A DNA stretch of 64,000 nt from Darksidea phi (lineage: Eukaryota > Ascomycota > Dothideomycetes > Pleosporales > Lentitheciaceae): contig JASJFT010000091.1 of the NCBI GenBank assembly GCA_030770425.1, positions 1-64,000 on the forward strand, read 5' to 3'. Positions within the stretch are counted from its first letter, which is position 1. Every line of letters begins with the position of its first letter. A model generated the notes under the pieces. The model saw only the letters and a list, made by a program, of their open reading frames with translations, did not search any database and was not told where the DNA came from. Both the position numbers and the translations under genes were made by a program. Shown in pieces: positions 12,391 through 25,600 of the stretch.

Positions 12391-15300
12391 TAGGTTTCTA
12401 AGAGTTCTCTTTTAGTAGATAACCTTTCTAAGAAACTAGATAATACTAATTTCTATCTTTATCTCGTTTTTTATTAATTAATTTATTAATTTTATAGATA
12501 TTATCTTCTACTTATTAGAGTATATCTATAGCCGGGCCTTCTAGATATAATAGCGATTCCTTTAGATTATATAGTTCTAATAAGGATATATAAAAGATCG
12601 GATAGATATCTAAGATACCTAATAGATCTACTTAATAGATTACTATTTTAATTTTTTCTATTACTATACTTAAACCTAAGTATTTCTAGTCTAATTTCTT
12701 TTTTAGGTAATAAGATCTAAAGTAGTATATTAAAATATATACTTAGTTCCTTATCTTTAGTTTAAGGAATATTCTTTTCTTATTTTAAAATTATTATTAG
12801 TATTTATTAGTAACCTTAAGTTTTTAAGTATATTTAGCCCTAATTTTAATTAATCTAGTAGCTATTACGTACCTATAGGGCGATTCTCCGTTACTAAATA
12901 GTTAAATAAGCTAATCTATATCTTATAGGGTAAATTCGTAATAGATATAAAATAGTATTTACTTTATAGTTAAATATATATTATTATTATATATAAACTC
13001 TATTAATAATATTTATAGTACCTAATTATCTTATTTAATATAATAATAGTATCTTAAGTATTATTTTAGTATTTAGTTCTACCTTTTAATTTAACTATTA
13101 GTTTATAGATAGTATATAGAAGTAAAAACCCTTTTTAAATTTAAATAGTAATTAAAAGAGTTCTAATACTTCGTATTTATAATTAGACCTCGATTAAATA
13201 GAACTATAGTAGAAGTATTATATAATTAGATAATCTTATAAATCTAGACTTAAGCTAAATTAATACCGTTTTAATTACTTCGTACTAGAATATAGTATAT
13301 TATTTTAAAGAAATAATATACTATAACTAGAATAGTATTATATACTATTCTATTATTTTTACTTAGAAATAGTTTAGTAATAAAATCTATTATAACCTCT
13401 TACTAAAGACTACTAGGAATTAATAATAGTTATAATAGACTATATAGTTTATAATAGTAGACGACTACTTTATTATAGTATATATAGTTATAAACGTACT
13501 TTCTTATTACCTCTATTATTCTAGTCTATATATATTTTCTCTATAGTTTAGTTAATATTCTTATTATATCGAAATAGCTAGATAGAGGGGTATTATAGTA
13601 CTCTTAGATTATTATAACTATTTCTTCTATTATTATAAGATATTTAGGTCTATTTTAGTATATTTTATTACCTTTAGGGCCTATAAGAGTTTCTTTATCT
13701 TTATTTATCTTTAACTCTTTATTAAGGTTACTCTTAATACCTATTAAGTTATCTAGGTTATTAAAGTTCTCCTTTATTTCTAAGTTATCTTTTTTTTCTC
13801 TTACTAATATCTCTTAATAGAGTTTTATCTCCTTTTAAGCTAAGTCTTTATATTAAAAGTAATAAATAGTTCTTTTTATTTTATTAGTTTTTTCTTAGGC
13901 CGTTATAGCTCGCGTAATAGTAGTAATAAGAGTACTAATCTTTTATAGACTTCTACTTAGTAAATCTTATATTAACTTAATAAAAAACTTATTTTATTTT
14001 TATATTAGTTCTTTTACTTCTATAATATAATTAGGTTAATATAAGGGTCCGTCTACTAGATTTATAGATCCCGATTAATATTTAATAATAAAATTAAACT
14101 TTAATAGTACTAAATAGAAATAGATTTAATATTAATTAAGAGATTTTATCTTTATAAACTATTTTAGATTATTATAATTTATAAGTACTTTAAAAAACTA
14201 TCTATTAAAGTAATATCTTTAATAGATTAAACTTTTAATAATTATAAGGAATTCTTAGTCGTATATATTATAATTATATTTAGCTATAACTAATTTTCTT
14301 AAATAAAAGTTAATAAACCTTTATTAGACCTTTTTATTACTATTAGATACTAATTAGCTTAATATATTTATAATTATATCTTCTAAAATATTAACCTTTA
14401 TTCTAGTTTCTCGTCCCCTCTTAAAATAAATAAGAATTAGTATTATAGTAAATAAACCTTTTAGCTTATTTTATACCTTTCTTCCCTCTAAATTTATATC
14501 TAGAAGTTAACTTTTCTTTCTTCTTATAGCTCGCTTAGCTTAGGTAGCTCTAGGTACCTTTTATATTATTTAGGTAAGTAGAAGTACTTTTTAGTTAAAT
14601 TTATTAATAAAATAATAATAATAGTTTATAAAGTTAATAAATATATAAATATTATATATAGTATAGAGTATAGACTATTCTTAGATAGTTTTAATCCTTT
14701 CTAGGTCTATTAAGATTTTTTTAAGTATAATTAAATACTCTAGGTATTTTATAGACCTAGTATACTATTTATACTTCTTTAAATTATAAAAAAGCTTTAC
14801 TTTATATAATCTCTATAATACTTCTTAAATATATATCTTATATTCCTTCTTTATATTAGAGAAGATTAAAATATCGTTAAGATATATAATATACGTTATA
14901 TCTACTAATTCTACTAGAATATAGTTAATATAGGTTTAAAAGATAGCTAGAATATTTATTAATCTAAAAGGTATTACTATATATTTAAAATACCTATAAT
15001 ATATCTAAAAGATAGTCTTTTATTTATTCTCTTCTTTTATTTAGACCTAATAGTAAGCTTTACTTAAGTTAAGCTTAATAAACTATTTTACCTAAGTTAA
15101 ATATTTTAAGAATTCTTAAATTAAGGATAAAGAGCTATAATTTTTAATTATAATTTTATTTAGACCTCTATAATCTATATATAATCTTAAACTACTATCT
15201 TTCTTCTTTATAAAGAGAATTAATACTCTAGTAGAGGACTTTAAGCGTTTAATCTAGTCTTTAACTAAATACTTATTAATATACTTTCTTAATATCTCTA

Positions 15301-17244
15301 ATTCTAAGGTTAAGAGATTATATAATAGTTAATAAGATAGAATTTCTTTAGGTTTTAGATCTATACTTAAATTATAAGGTCTATAGTTTAGAAGTTTTAT
15401 TATAGAGTCTTTTAATTCTACGTCTACTATATTAGTATAATATTCGAACTAGTAAATTAGTAGACTTTAAACTATACTTAAAAGGGTTAAATTATAGATA
15501 ATAATAATATAAACGTCTATTAAGGGACTTCTTACTATTTTATTAAACTCTTTAGTAGATTTAATTACTATCTTTTAGTATTAGCTAATAGATTTATCTA
15601 GTACTCTCTAATATTATATTTATCTTATTACGAAATTTAATTTTAGATTATAAACTTTAATCTATAATATCCCTAAGTATATAGAATATTAATTAAGGTT
15701 TATAACTATAAATAATAAATTATATATTTAAATATATCTATAAATATTCTTAATATATATATTAATAATAGTTACCCTATATACTATTATTATAGATCTA
15801 TTAGCTACCTCTATAAGAAGTTTAGATAAGGGTTTTACTATTAAATCTATCTCCTTAGTAACTTTAGTTAATAGAAGATTAAATTATAACCTTAGATTAA
15901 TAAGTACCTCTAAATCTTTAGACTTAATTATTATAAGAATAGTTAGTAATTTTATAAACTTTAGATAAAGTATATTATATAATTAACTTAGATTTTCTTT
16001 AGATATCTCCTTAATAAGATCTATATAAATTAAAAAAGTAAAGATTATTTCTTTAGATCTATAATTTTTTTTAATCTCTCTTTTTTAGTTATTTTAGTCT
16101 TTTTAAATACTTTATAGTTTAATTTTATATATTTAAGTTTATTATAGTAATAATAAACTACTCTAGAACTAATAGTATTACTATTAGACTTAGTATTCTT
16201 TTTAGATTTTAGTAAATATCCTTTATTCTACTTAAACTTTTTTAGAGTCTTTACTAGGCTCTTATTATTTTCCTAATTAGATTTCTATCTCTTTTTTTTA
16301 AATTTAACCTTAGACTTCCCCTATTTATATTAATAGTAATATTAGCTTATATTAACTATCTTTTTATAATCTTAGATACTTAACTACCTTTTAAAGTCTT
16401 AATAAAATAAATTATTCTTAATCTACTCTAATAGGTAGTTAAAAAATTTTAAGGTCTAATTACTTTTAAATATTTAATTAATCTTCTTCTAAAAAGATCT
16501 TATATAATTAAGAAAATTAGTAAAACTCTAATAAGGGTATTATTTATAATTTTTAAAGATCTTTATTATTTATTACTTTCTTTTTAGCTTTATTTCTAGT
16601 ATATCTAGTATCTTCTTTAATAATTATTTCTAAGTTAATTTTTATATAGAGTTAAGAATTAGTTATTATTATTATTCTATCTTCTAAGATATCTTAAGCT
16701 CTTTTAAAATATAATAAATATTAAAAGATATCTTTTAATACTCTTAAAGAAAGTTTTATAGATTATCTATAAAATAGACCTTATAGTCTACTACTTAAAG
16801 ATTATAATTCTAATAGTCCTTTTTTATAAATATATAGGGGTCCTTTAGGTATAGAAGGCCGTTTATAGAAGATAATACTATTATTCGAGTATTAATAGGG
16901 AGAATAACCTTTAATTAAATTATTATAAGGTTTTCTACTTTATATTACCTATATTCTTCGCGTAGTTAGACTAGTATAGTCTTATTAAGTTTATTTTACT
17001 TCTACTTATATAATTAGATAAGTTTAATTATAATTTAATCTAAAGTAGAACTTTCTAAAATATTTTTAGCTATTTAGTCTAATAATATTAATAAATAAGA
17101 TTAAGCTAGGGTATAAGATATTTATTATCTTTAATATAATACTTAAGTAGTAATACTATCTATATTAACGGCGTTAGTTCTTTACTTCGATAGTATTAGA
17201 TAACTTCGTTACTTTAGACTACCTTATATAGGAAGCGATTCGAA

Positions 17245-17413
17245 TATTAGAAAATAGATTTTTAAAAGGTAATATAGAGGATAAGTTCCCTAGTTAGAAG
17301 TAAATAGTAGTATTCTAGTATAGATAAGATAAATCGCTACCTCTTTAGAGTATAATCCGCCTAAGAGATATATAAGACTATTAAATAACTCCCTTAAAGG
17401 TTAATACTTAATA
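17245..17413 (-). repeat. 5' LTR of B1 (169 bp)
   Basis: Starts TATTAGAAAATAG and ends ACTTAATA on the plus strand, immediately before the ATTAT target duplication and the resumed A3 reverse transcriptase sequence. Confidence 0.9.
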
Positions 17414-18539
17414 ATTATTACTTTATCTAAATAAATATAAATTTTATAGAATAGAAATTAAATACCTAGATTTTATTATTTTATAAAAAGAAGTATCTAT
17501 AAACCTAAAGAAAGTATAGACTATAAGAAAATAGTTAATTCTAATATTAATTAAAGATATATAATCCTTTTTAAAATTTACTAACTTCTATTAAAAGTTT
17601 ATTAAGAATTATTTAAAGACTATATCTTTACTTACGAAGGTAACTAAGAAGAAAAAGAGATTTTAGTAGAACTAAAAATAATAGAAAGTCTTTAATAAGC
17701 TTAAGAATCTATTTATATTAGTATCTATATTATAAATATATAATCTAATAAAATCTCTTAGAGTAGAAATAAATATATTAGACTATATACTAAAAGTAAT
17801 ACTTATCTAATAAGAGAAAGATAAAAAATAGAGACTAGTATTTTACTACTTATATAAGTTTAGTAAAGAAGAAGTAAACTATAATATTTATAATAAGAAA
17901 CTTAGTATTATTATATTAGTATTTAAATAATAGAGACTATAGCTCGTAGAAGCTAAGTATAAGATTAAGATTATTATAAACTATTAGAATCTTATAAGTT
18001 TTATAACTATAAAGAAACTTAACTAATAATAATTCTAATAGTTAGAATTACTAGTAGATTACGACTTTAAGATAAACTACTAGTTAGAAATACTAAATAA
18101 AGTAATAGATACTCTTAGTAGAAGATTAGACCTTTAAGATACTAATAAATCTATTATATATAAACTAGTTCTATAAAGAGAACCTAACGAAACTCTTATA
18201 TATAACTATATAAGGCTAGCTAAGATTATAGTAGTAGTAGATATTAAGAGAAAATAGAAAAATAAGATTTAAGAAACTATTAAGAACGTTAATAAAATAT
18301 TAGAAGAAGATAATATATACTTTAATAAAAAAGAATACTCTACTTTAATAAATAACTTAAAGATAAGATCTTATATACTACTAAGTCTTAGAGAAGACTT
18401 AATATAGGAAATCTATAAGAGTAAGATATTAGAATATCTAAAAATTAATAAAATAATTAGATATATAGATAGAGAATATCTACTTATTAATATAAAAAAG
18501 AAAGTTTAGAAAGTAATAGGTAATTATTTAGAATATTTT
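17414..18539 (+). pseudogene. A3 end of reverse transcriptase, RNase H and start of integrase (RIP-inactivated)
   Basis: Continues the A3 pol frame after B1, matching A4 from about 26,130 to 27,260. The RNase H region lies at about 17,760-17,990 (Leu-Asp-Tyr with downstream Tyr-rich blocks). The integrase N-terminal zinc-binding region would lie at about 18,300-18,480, but its His and Cys codons are gone. It ends at the ATTTT target duplication (18535-18539), where B2 was inserted. Confidence 0.85.
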
Positions 18540-18708
18540 TATTAGGTATTAGTTCTTAAGGAAGTTATCTAATAGTCTTATATATCTCTTAGGTAGATTA
18601 TACCCTAAAGGGGTAACAATTTATCTCGTCTATATTAAAATACTACTATTTACTTCTAACTAAAGAACTTATCCTCTATATTATCTTTTAAAAATCTATT
18701 TTCTAATA
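18540..18708 (+). repeat. 5' LTR of B2 (169 bp)
   Basis: Starts TATTAGGTATTAG and ends TTTTCTAATA. Length equals the 3' partner, and the left neighbour is the target duplication ATTTT. Confidence 0.9.
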
Positions 18709-21700
18709 TTCGAATTATTCTCTATATAAGGTAGTCTAGAACGATAAAGTTATCTAATACTACTAAAGTAAAGAACTAATACTACTAATATAGATAGTAT
18801 TACTACTTAAGTATTATATTAAAAGTAATAAATATCTTATACCCTAGTTTAATTTTATTTATTAATATTATTAGACTAAATAGTTAAAAATATTTTAGAA
18901 AGTTCTACTTTAAACTAAATTATAGCTAAACTTATCTAACTATATAAGTAGAAGTAAAATAAATTTAATAAAACTATACTAATCTAATTATATAAAGAAT
19001 ATAGGTAATATAAAGTAAAAGACCTTATAATAATTTAACTAGAGGTTATTCCCTCTATTAATACTTAAATAATAGTATTATCTTCTACGAATAGCTTTCT
19101 ATATTTAAAGGACTCCTATATATTTATAAAAAAGAACTATTAAAATTATAACTTTTAGATAGTAGATTATAAGGTCTATTTTATAGATAATCTATAAAAC
19201 TTTTTTTAAGAATATTAGAAGATATCTTTTAATATTTATTATATTTTAGAAGAGCTTAAGACGTCTTAGAGAATAAAATAATAATAATAACTAACTTTTA
19301 ACCCTATATAGGAATTAACTTAGAAATAATTATTAAAGAAGATACTAGATATACTAAAAATAGAGCTAGAAAGAAAGTAATAAATAATAGAGGTTCTTAA
19401 AAATTATAAATAGCGCCCTTATTAGAGTTTTATTAATCTTTTTAATTATATAAGATCTCTTTAGAAGGAGATTAATTAAATATTTAAAAGTAATTAGGTC
19501 TTAGAGTTTTTTAACTACCTACTAAAGTAAATTAAGGATAATTTATTTTATTAAGATTCTAAAAAATAATTAAGTATTTAAGATTATAAAGAGGTAGTTA
19601 ATATAAACTAGTATTACTATTAATATAAATAGGGGAAGTCTAAGGCTAAACTTAAAGAAAAGAGATAGAAATCTAACTAAAAAAATAATAAGGACCTAAT
19701 AAAGACTCTAAAAAAGTTTAAGTAAGATAAAGAATACCTACTAAGATTTAAAAAGAATACTAAGTTTAATAATAATATTACTAATTCTAGAGTAGTTTAT
19801 TACTACTATAATAAATTTAGATATATAAAATTAAACTATAAAGTATTTAAGAAGACTAAGATAACTAAAAAAGAGGGATTAGAAAAAACTACGGGTTTAA
19901 AGAAATAATTTTTACTCTTTTAGTTTATATAAATCTTATTAAGAAGATATTTAAAAAAGATCTAAGCTAATTATATAATATACTTTATCTAAAGTCTATA
20001 AAATTACTAACTATTCCTATAATAGTTAAGTCTAAAGATCTAGAGGTACTTATTAACCTAGAGTTATAATTTAATCTCCTATTAGTTAAAGCTATTAAGA
20101 AGATAGATTTAATAATAGAACTCTTATCTAAACTTCTTATAAAGATAGCTAATAAATCTATAATAATAATATATAAGATAATTATTACTAATATATATAT
20201 TAAGAATATTTATAGATATATTTAAATATATAATTTATTATTTATAATTATAAACCTTAATTAATATCCTATATACTTAGGAATACTATAAATTAAAGTC
20301 TATAACCTAAAATTAAATTTTATAATAAAATAAATATAATATTAGAGAATACTAGATAAATCTACTAACTAATACTAAAAGGTAGTAACTAAATTTACTA
20401 AAGAGTTTAATAAAATAGTAAGAAGTCCCTTAGTAGACGTTTATACTATTATTATTTATAATTTAGTTCTTTTAGGTATAGTTTAAAGTCTACTAACCTA
20501 TTAGCCCGAATATTATACTAATATAATAAATATAGAATTAAAAGACTTTATAATAGAGCTTCTAAACTATAGACCTTATAATTTAAGTATAGATTTAGAA
20601 CCTAGAGGAATTCTACCTTATTAACTATTATATAACCTCTTAGTCTTAGAATTAAAAATATTAAAAAAGTATATTAATAAATATCTAGCTAAAGACTAGA
20701 TTAGACGCTTAAAGTTTCTTACTAAAGTACTAATTCTCTTTATAAAGAAGAAAGATAATAGCTTAAGACTATATATAGACTATAAAGGTCTAAATAAAAT
20801 TATAATTAAAAATTATAACTCTTTACTCTTAATTTAAGAATTCTTAGAATATTTAGTTTAGATAAGGTAGTTTATTAAATTTAACTTAAGTAAAACTTAC
20901 TACTAAGTCTAAATAAGAAAAGGGGATAAATAAAAGACTACCTTTTAGATATATTATAGGTATTTTAAATATATAGTAATATCTTTTAGACTAATAAATA
21001 TCCTAGTTACCTTCTAGGCCTATATTAACTATATTCTAGTAGAACTAATAGATATAATATATATTATATACCTTAATAATATTTTAATCTTCTTTAATAT
21101 AGAGGAGGAATATAAAGTATATATTTAGGAAGTATTATAAAAATTATATAAAATAAAGTTTTTTTATAATCTAAAGAAGTATAAATAGTATATTAGGTTT
21201 ATAGAATACCTAGAATATTTAATTATATCTAAAGAAATCTTAATAGATCTAAAAAGGATTAAAATTATTTAAGAATAGCTTATACTCTATACTATATATA
21301 ATATTTATATATTTATTAGCTTTATAAACTATTATCGTTATTTTATTAATAAATTTAGTTAAAAAGTACTTCTACTTATCTAAATAATATAAAAGGTATT
21401 TAGAGCTATCTAAGCTAGGTAAGCTATAAGAAGAAAGAAAAGCTAACCCCTAGATATAGGTCTAGAAGAAAGAAAGGTATAAAATAAGCTAAAAGACTTA
21501 TTTACTACGATATTAATCCTTACTTATTTTAAGAGGGGATAAGAAACTAGGATAGAAATTAATATCTTAAAAGGTATAATTATAGATATATTAAGCTAAT
21601 TAGTATTTAATAGTAATAGAAAGATCTAATAAAGATCTATTAATTTCTACTTAAGAAAATTAGTCGTAGCTAAATATAATTATAATATATATAACTAAGA

Positions 21701-22201
21701 ACTTTTTATAATTATTAAAAATTTAATTTATTAAAGATATTACCTTAATAGATAGTTTTTTAAAGTATTTATAGACTATAATAACTTAAAATAATTTATA
21801 AAGACGAAATCTCTTAATTAATATTAAGTTTATTTCTATTTAATACTATTAAAGTTTAATTTTATTATTAAATATTAATTAAAATTTATAAATCTAATAA
21901 ATAGATTCTTATATCGACCTAATTATATTATAAAAGTAAAAGAACTAGTATAAAAATAAAATAAGTTTTTTATTAAGCTAATATAAGATTTATTAAGTAG
22001 AAGTTTATAAAAGATTAGTACTTTTATTACTACTATTACGCGAGCTATAACGGCCTAAGAAAAAACTAATAAAATAAAAAGAACTATTTATTACTTTTAA
22101 TATAAAGACTTAGCTTAAAAGAAGATAAAACTCTATTAAGAGATATTAGTAAAAAAGAAAGAAGATAACTTAGAAATAGAGGAGAACTTCGACGACCTAG
22201 A
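18709..22201 (+). pseudogene. B2 gag, protease, reverse transcriptase and RNase H (RIP-inactivated)
   Basis: Gag occupies about 18,900-19,900 and ends with a CX2CX4HX4C knuckle whose Cys and His codons are all TAT/TAC (19,798-19,839). A protease-like stretch follows near 20,000-20,350. Reverse transcriptase starts near 20,690. The block with Lys-Lys-Asp/Asn and Arg-Leu-Tyr-Ile-Asp-Tyr is at about 20,745-20,800, and the catalytic block at 21,061-21,095 reads Tyr-Leu-Asn-Asn instead of YxDD. RNase H follows to about 21,830. A4 interrupts the region before integrase at 22,202, leaving CTAGA (22197-22201) as target duplication. Confidence 0.8.
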
Positions 22202-22634
22202 TATTATAACCCTACGTAAACTATAGAATATAGGGTATTCTAAGAAGATTAAAAGCTAAGATAAGAACTTAGTTAGTAATCTAATATTATATAATAATAA
22301 TCTACTTAATCTATATCTTAGCGAATAGAGTAAATAGAGTATAATTAATAATAATCTACTTAATTTATATCTTAGCGAATAGAGTAAGTAGAGTAAGGTA
22401 AAGTAGAATAGATATAAGAGAGTAGAAGATCTCCTAGATTTTTATCTTAATTCTTTATAATTAATTTTTAATTCTTTACCTAATATTTATAAATAAGATT
22501 AGATCTTTCCTAAGTAGTTATTCTAGTAATAGAATTCGTTAATTTAATCTTAACCTATTAGAAACTAATAATATAATAAATATTTTATTAGCTTTAATCT
22601 AGATTTTATATAAAGGTATATATAATATATAATA
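22202..22634 (+). repeat. 5' LTR of A4 (433 bp)
   Basis: Starts TATTATAACC and ends TATATAATA, followed by the leader TTAACTATTC. Differences from the 3' LTR are transitions only, many of the CG versus TA type. A 54-bp internal tandem repeat is centred near 22,330. Confidence 0.93.
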
Positions 22635-25600
22635 TATTAACTATTCTAAACTAAGATTATATTAATATAGTAACTCTATTTAACTTATATAATACCTCTA
22701 AAGAGAGCGTAACTAAGACTTTAATAATAAATTTAGTAGTTCTAATCTAGTAATAAGTAGTTTAGATAGTTAAGTTATAATAGACTATAATATTACTATA
22801 AGAATTACTATAATAAATATAAACGGGACTTAGAACGAAGTTAAAAATCCTAATATTAAAGAAATACGATAGTAGAAAGGAAAACTTAAGATTATTCCTT
22901 ATATAATTAGACCTATACTACTAGTTTAATTCTACTATATTTACTAGTAACTAGGATAAGATTCTTATTATAGGTATATATATAATAGGTAAAGTAGCTA
23001 TATAGATATAGCCCTTAATTAACGACTATATAGTTAATAAAGATTTCTTATTAAAGTAATATAATAAAATAAAAGTAGTATTTAAAGATTAGGATTTATT
23101 TAAGAAGTAAATATATATAGTCTTTAAAAATATTAATAAGATCTAGTAGATTAAATACTAGATTTAAAAGCTAAGATAGATTAAATTAATAAGTACGTAT
23201 ACTATTAAATTTAAATAATTATAGTATAAGATTAAGTAGAATAATATATCTTTTATAGTTATATACTATAATAGACTTAAGAAGCTAATTAAGAACGAGT
23301 TAGTTTAACTTAAAAGATTAAATAATTTAATAAAATTAATTAAGATAATAATCTATATTAATAATTAGCTATATAAATAAGTACTTAAGAAATAAAATAC
23401 TATAGAACTAGTAAGAGTTTATAGAAAAGAGTAAATAGTTTAAAAGTATAAATTTTATAAGAGTTATAATAAAATAGATATTAGTATAGTCTAGAAGAAG
23501 AAATATTTAAAAAATAAAAAGTATAAATAAGATAAGAAGTTATAAAAAGTTCTAGTAAATAAAATAAAATAATACTAAGATAAAAGAGTATATCTATACT
23601 ATAGTATATAGAGATACTTTACTAAAGAATATAATAATAAAAAAAAAATATAAAAAGTTAGAATAATACTAGATATATAAATATAATTAGGTATAATAAG
23701 AAAAAGAAAACTAAATTTAACTTAATATCTAAAATATAGTATAATACTAGTAGGTAGAATAAGGTTAAGAAAGTTTCTTAATAATAAGAAGACTTAAAGT
23801 TTAAAATAGGAGAATTAATACTCTTAGAGTTAAAGAAAATAGCTATAAAAGATATTTTTTAATAACTAGTATATAATAAATATTAGATATATAGAACTAG
23901 TTAATATATTATAAAGTACTATATTAAAGAAATAGAGCTAGTATATATTACTAGTAATTAAGACTAGTAAATAATAGACTAGGTCTTAAAACTTTAAGAA
24001 CTAGAAGGCTATAGAGTAATATAGGATTAAGATAGTTTAGGCTATAAAAATCTATTATTTATATAATATATAGAGGAATATAAGTATTATATATAATAAA
24101 AGAAAAAAGTTATAATACTTTCTAGGGATTATCTATATATATACCTTTAAAATAAGGAATATCTAATAGTAAAATACTATCTTTATAATTATAATAACTA
24201 GGTTAAAGAATACGAAGACTAAGAATAGCTAGAATAGAATAGCTACTACGATAATAAATATAAAAAGTACTTTTTAATAAAGTATACTATAGGGTAATAG
24301 CTATATAAACTAACTAAAATAGATATTAAGGACTATAAGTAAGATATTAACTATAGAATTACGTATAAGAAATTTAACTATAAAGTCTTATATTAAATAT
24401 ATTATAAAAGAATATATATTTTATATCTAGTATAAAGAGAACTCGCGGCTAGAAGAAAAGAGAATATCTTTTACTAGAATCTTAAGAGAAGGGAATACCT
24501 CGTAGAATAGTATAAGTAATACGGTTACCTAATATAGAATAGAAATAGTTCTAAGAACCTAGAGATTAATAGATAGTTAAGGGCTCTAAATATATAATAA
24601 GAATACTATAATATCTAGAATAATAAAGTAAATATAGAGTCTATTAATTAGAATATATTATTACTAGATAAAGACCTAGAGATAGAACTATAATAGGTAC
24701 TAAACTAAGAAATATTTTATAGGATTAAGAAAGAAGAAGACCTAAAGTTAGAATAGTTAGGCGAGTCGCCTCTTTAATAAAAACCTTAAGAACTAAAGAG
24801 TACTCCTAAAGAATAGGACCTCTATAATAACGAACTAAAAAACTAGATTATTATTAACTATACTAGAGTTATATTAATAAAAGTATTTAAAAGATAACTT
24901 TATAAATTATATAAGAGGGTATTTAATAATTAGCTAGATTAGAGATAGACGCGTAGATTTATAGATAGAAAGTTTAAGCTATTATAAATAGTAGAGTTAA
25001 GTTTATACTTCTATTATTAAGATTAATAAAAAAATATAAAATTTCTTATTAGATTAAAAAAAAATCTATATAAATAAATCTTAGAGATAGATTATCTATA
25101 AAATATAAAGAAGGTATAATTTACCTTAAAATATAAAAAGTAATCTTAAAGATAGAAAATATTAGAGACTATTATAAATTTAATATTATAGAAATTAGAA
25201 ATACTAATATAATTATTAGTTATAACTAATTAATAATATATAATCTATAAATAGATTAGAAGCTATATAAAGTACTAGGCTATAAGTAGGTAGCTCGAGT
25301 TATAGAAATTAGAAAATTAGATAAATCTAACTATAAGATCTAATATATACTCTAAAAAGAAAGAATAAACTTAATTTTATCTTATAAAATTATAAGAATC
25401 TATAAAAAGAACTTATAAAGAGTTAGTATTATTATAGTATAGAGAGTTATAACCGCGTAGAAAGAACTATAATTAATAATATCTTAAGATTATAAGGAGT
25501 TCTAAGAGCTATTTAAAGAATATCTAAAAACTAATTTATTAAAGTATTAGAAATAGGATTATAAAATATATTTAGAATAGAGTATAAAATTTAAGTCTAA

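Larger units (their letters stand above)
9843..17413 (-). mobile_element. B1: complete family B chromovirus, minus strand, inserted in A3
   Basis: 7,571 bp with two 169-bp LTRs and the 5-bp target duplication ATTAT on both sides (9838-9842 and 17414-17418). On the minus strand it runs from the 5' LTR at the right through gag (about 17,200-15,900), protease, reverse transcriptase (about 15,250-14,750), RNase H, integrase and a chromodomain (about 12,470-12,405). Then come 2.4 kb of unassigned sequence, and the 3' LTR at the left. The purine tract next to the 3' LTR appears on the plus strand as a pyrimidine run at 10,014-10,026. All frames are destroyed by RIP. B2 is a second copy in the opposite orientation. 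Confidence 0.9.

Noticed and set aside
18709..18735. tRNA-like words (TTCGAAT) after the family B 5' LTR taken as a tRNA gene
   Set aside because: This is the primer-binding region of the element. The word is short and no cloverleaf follows.
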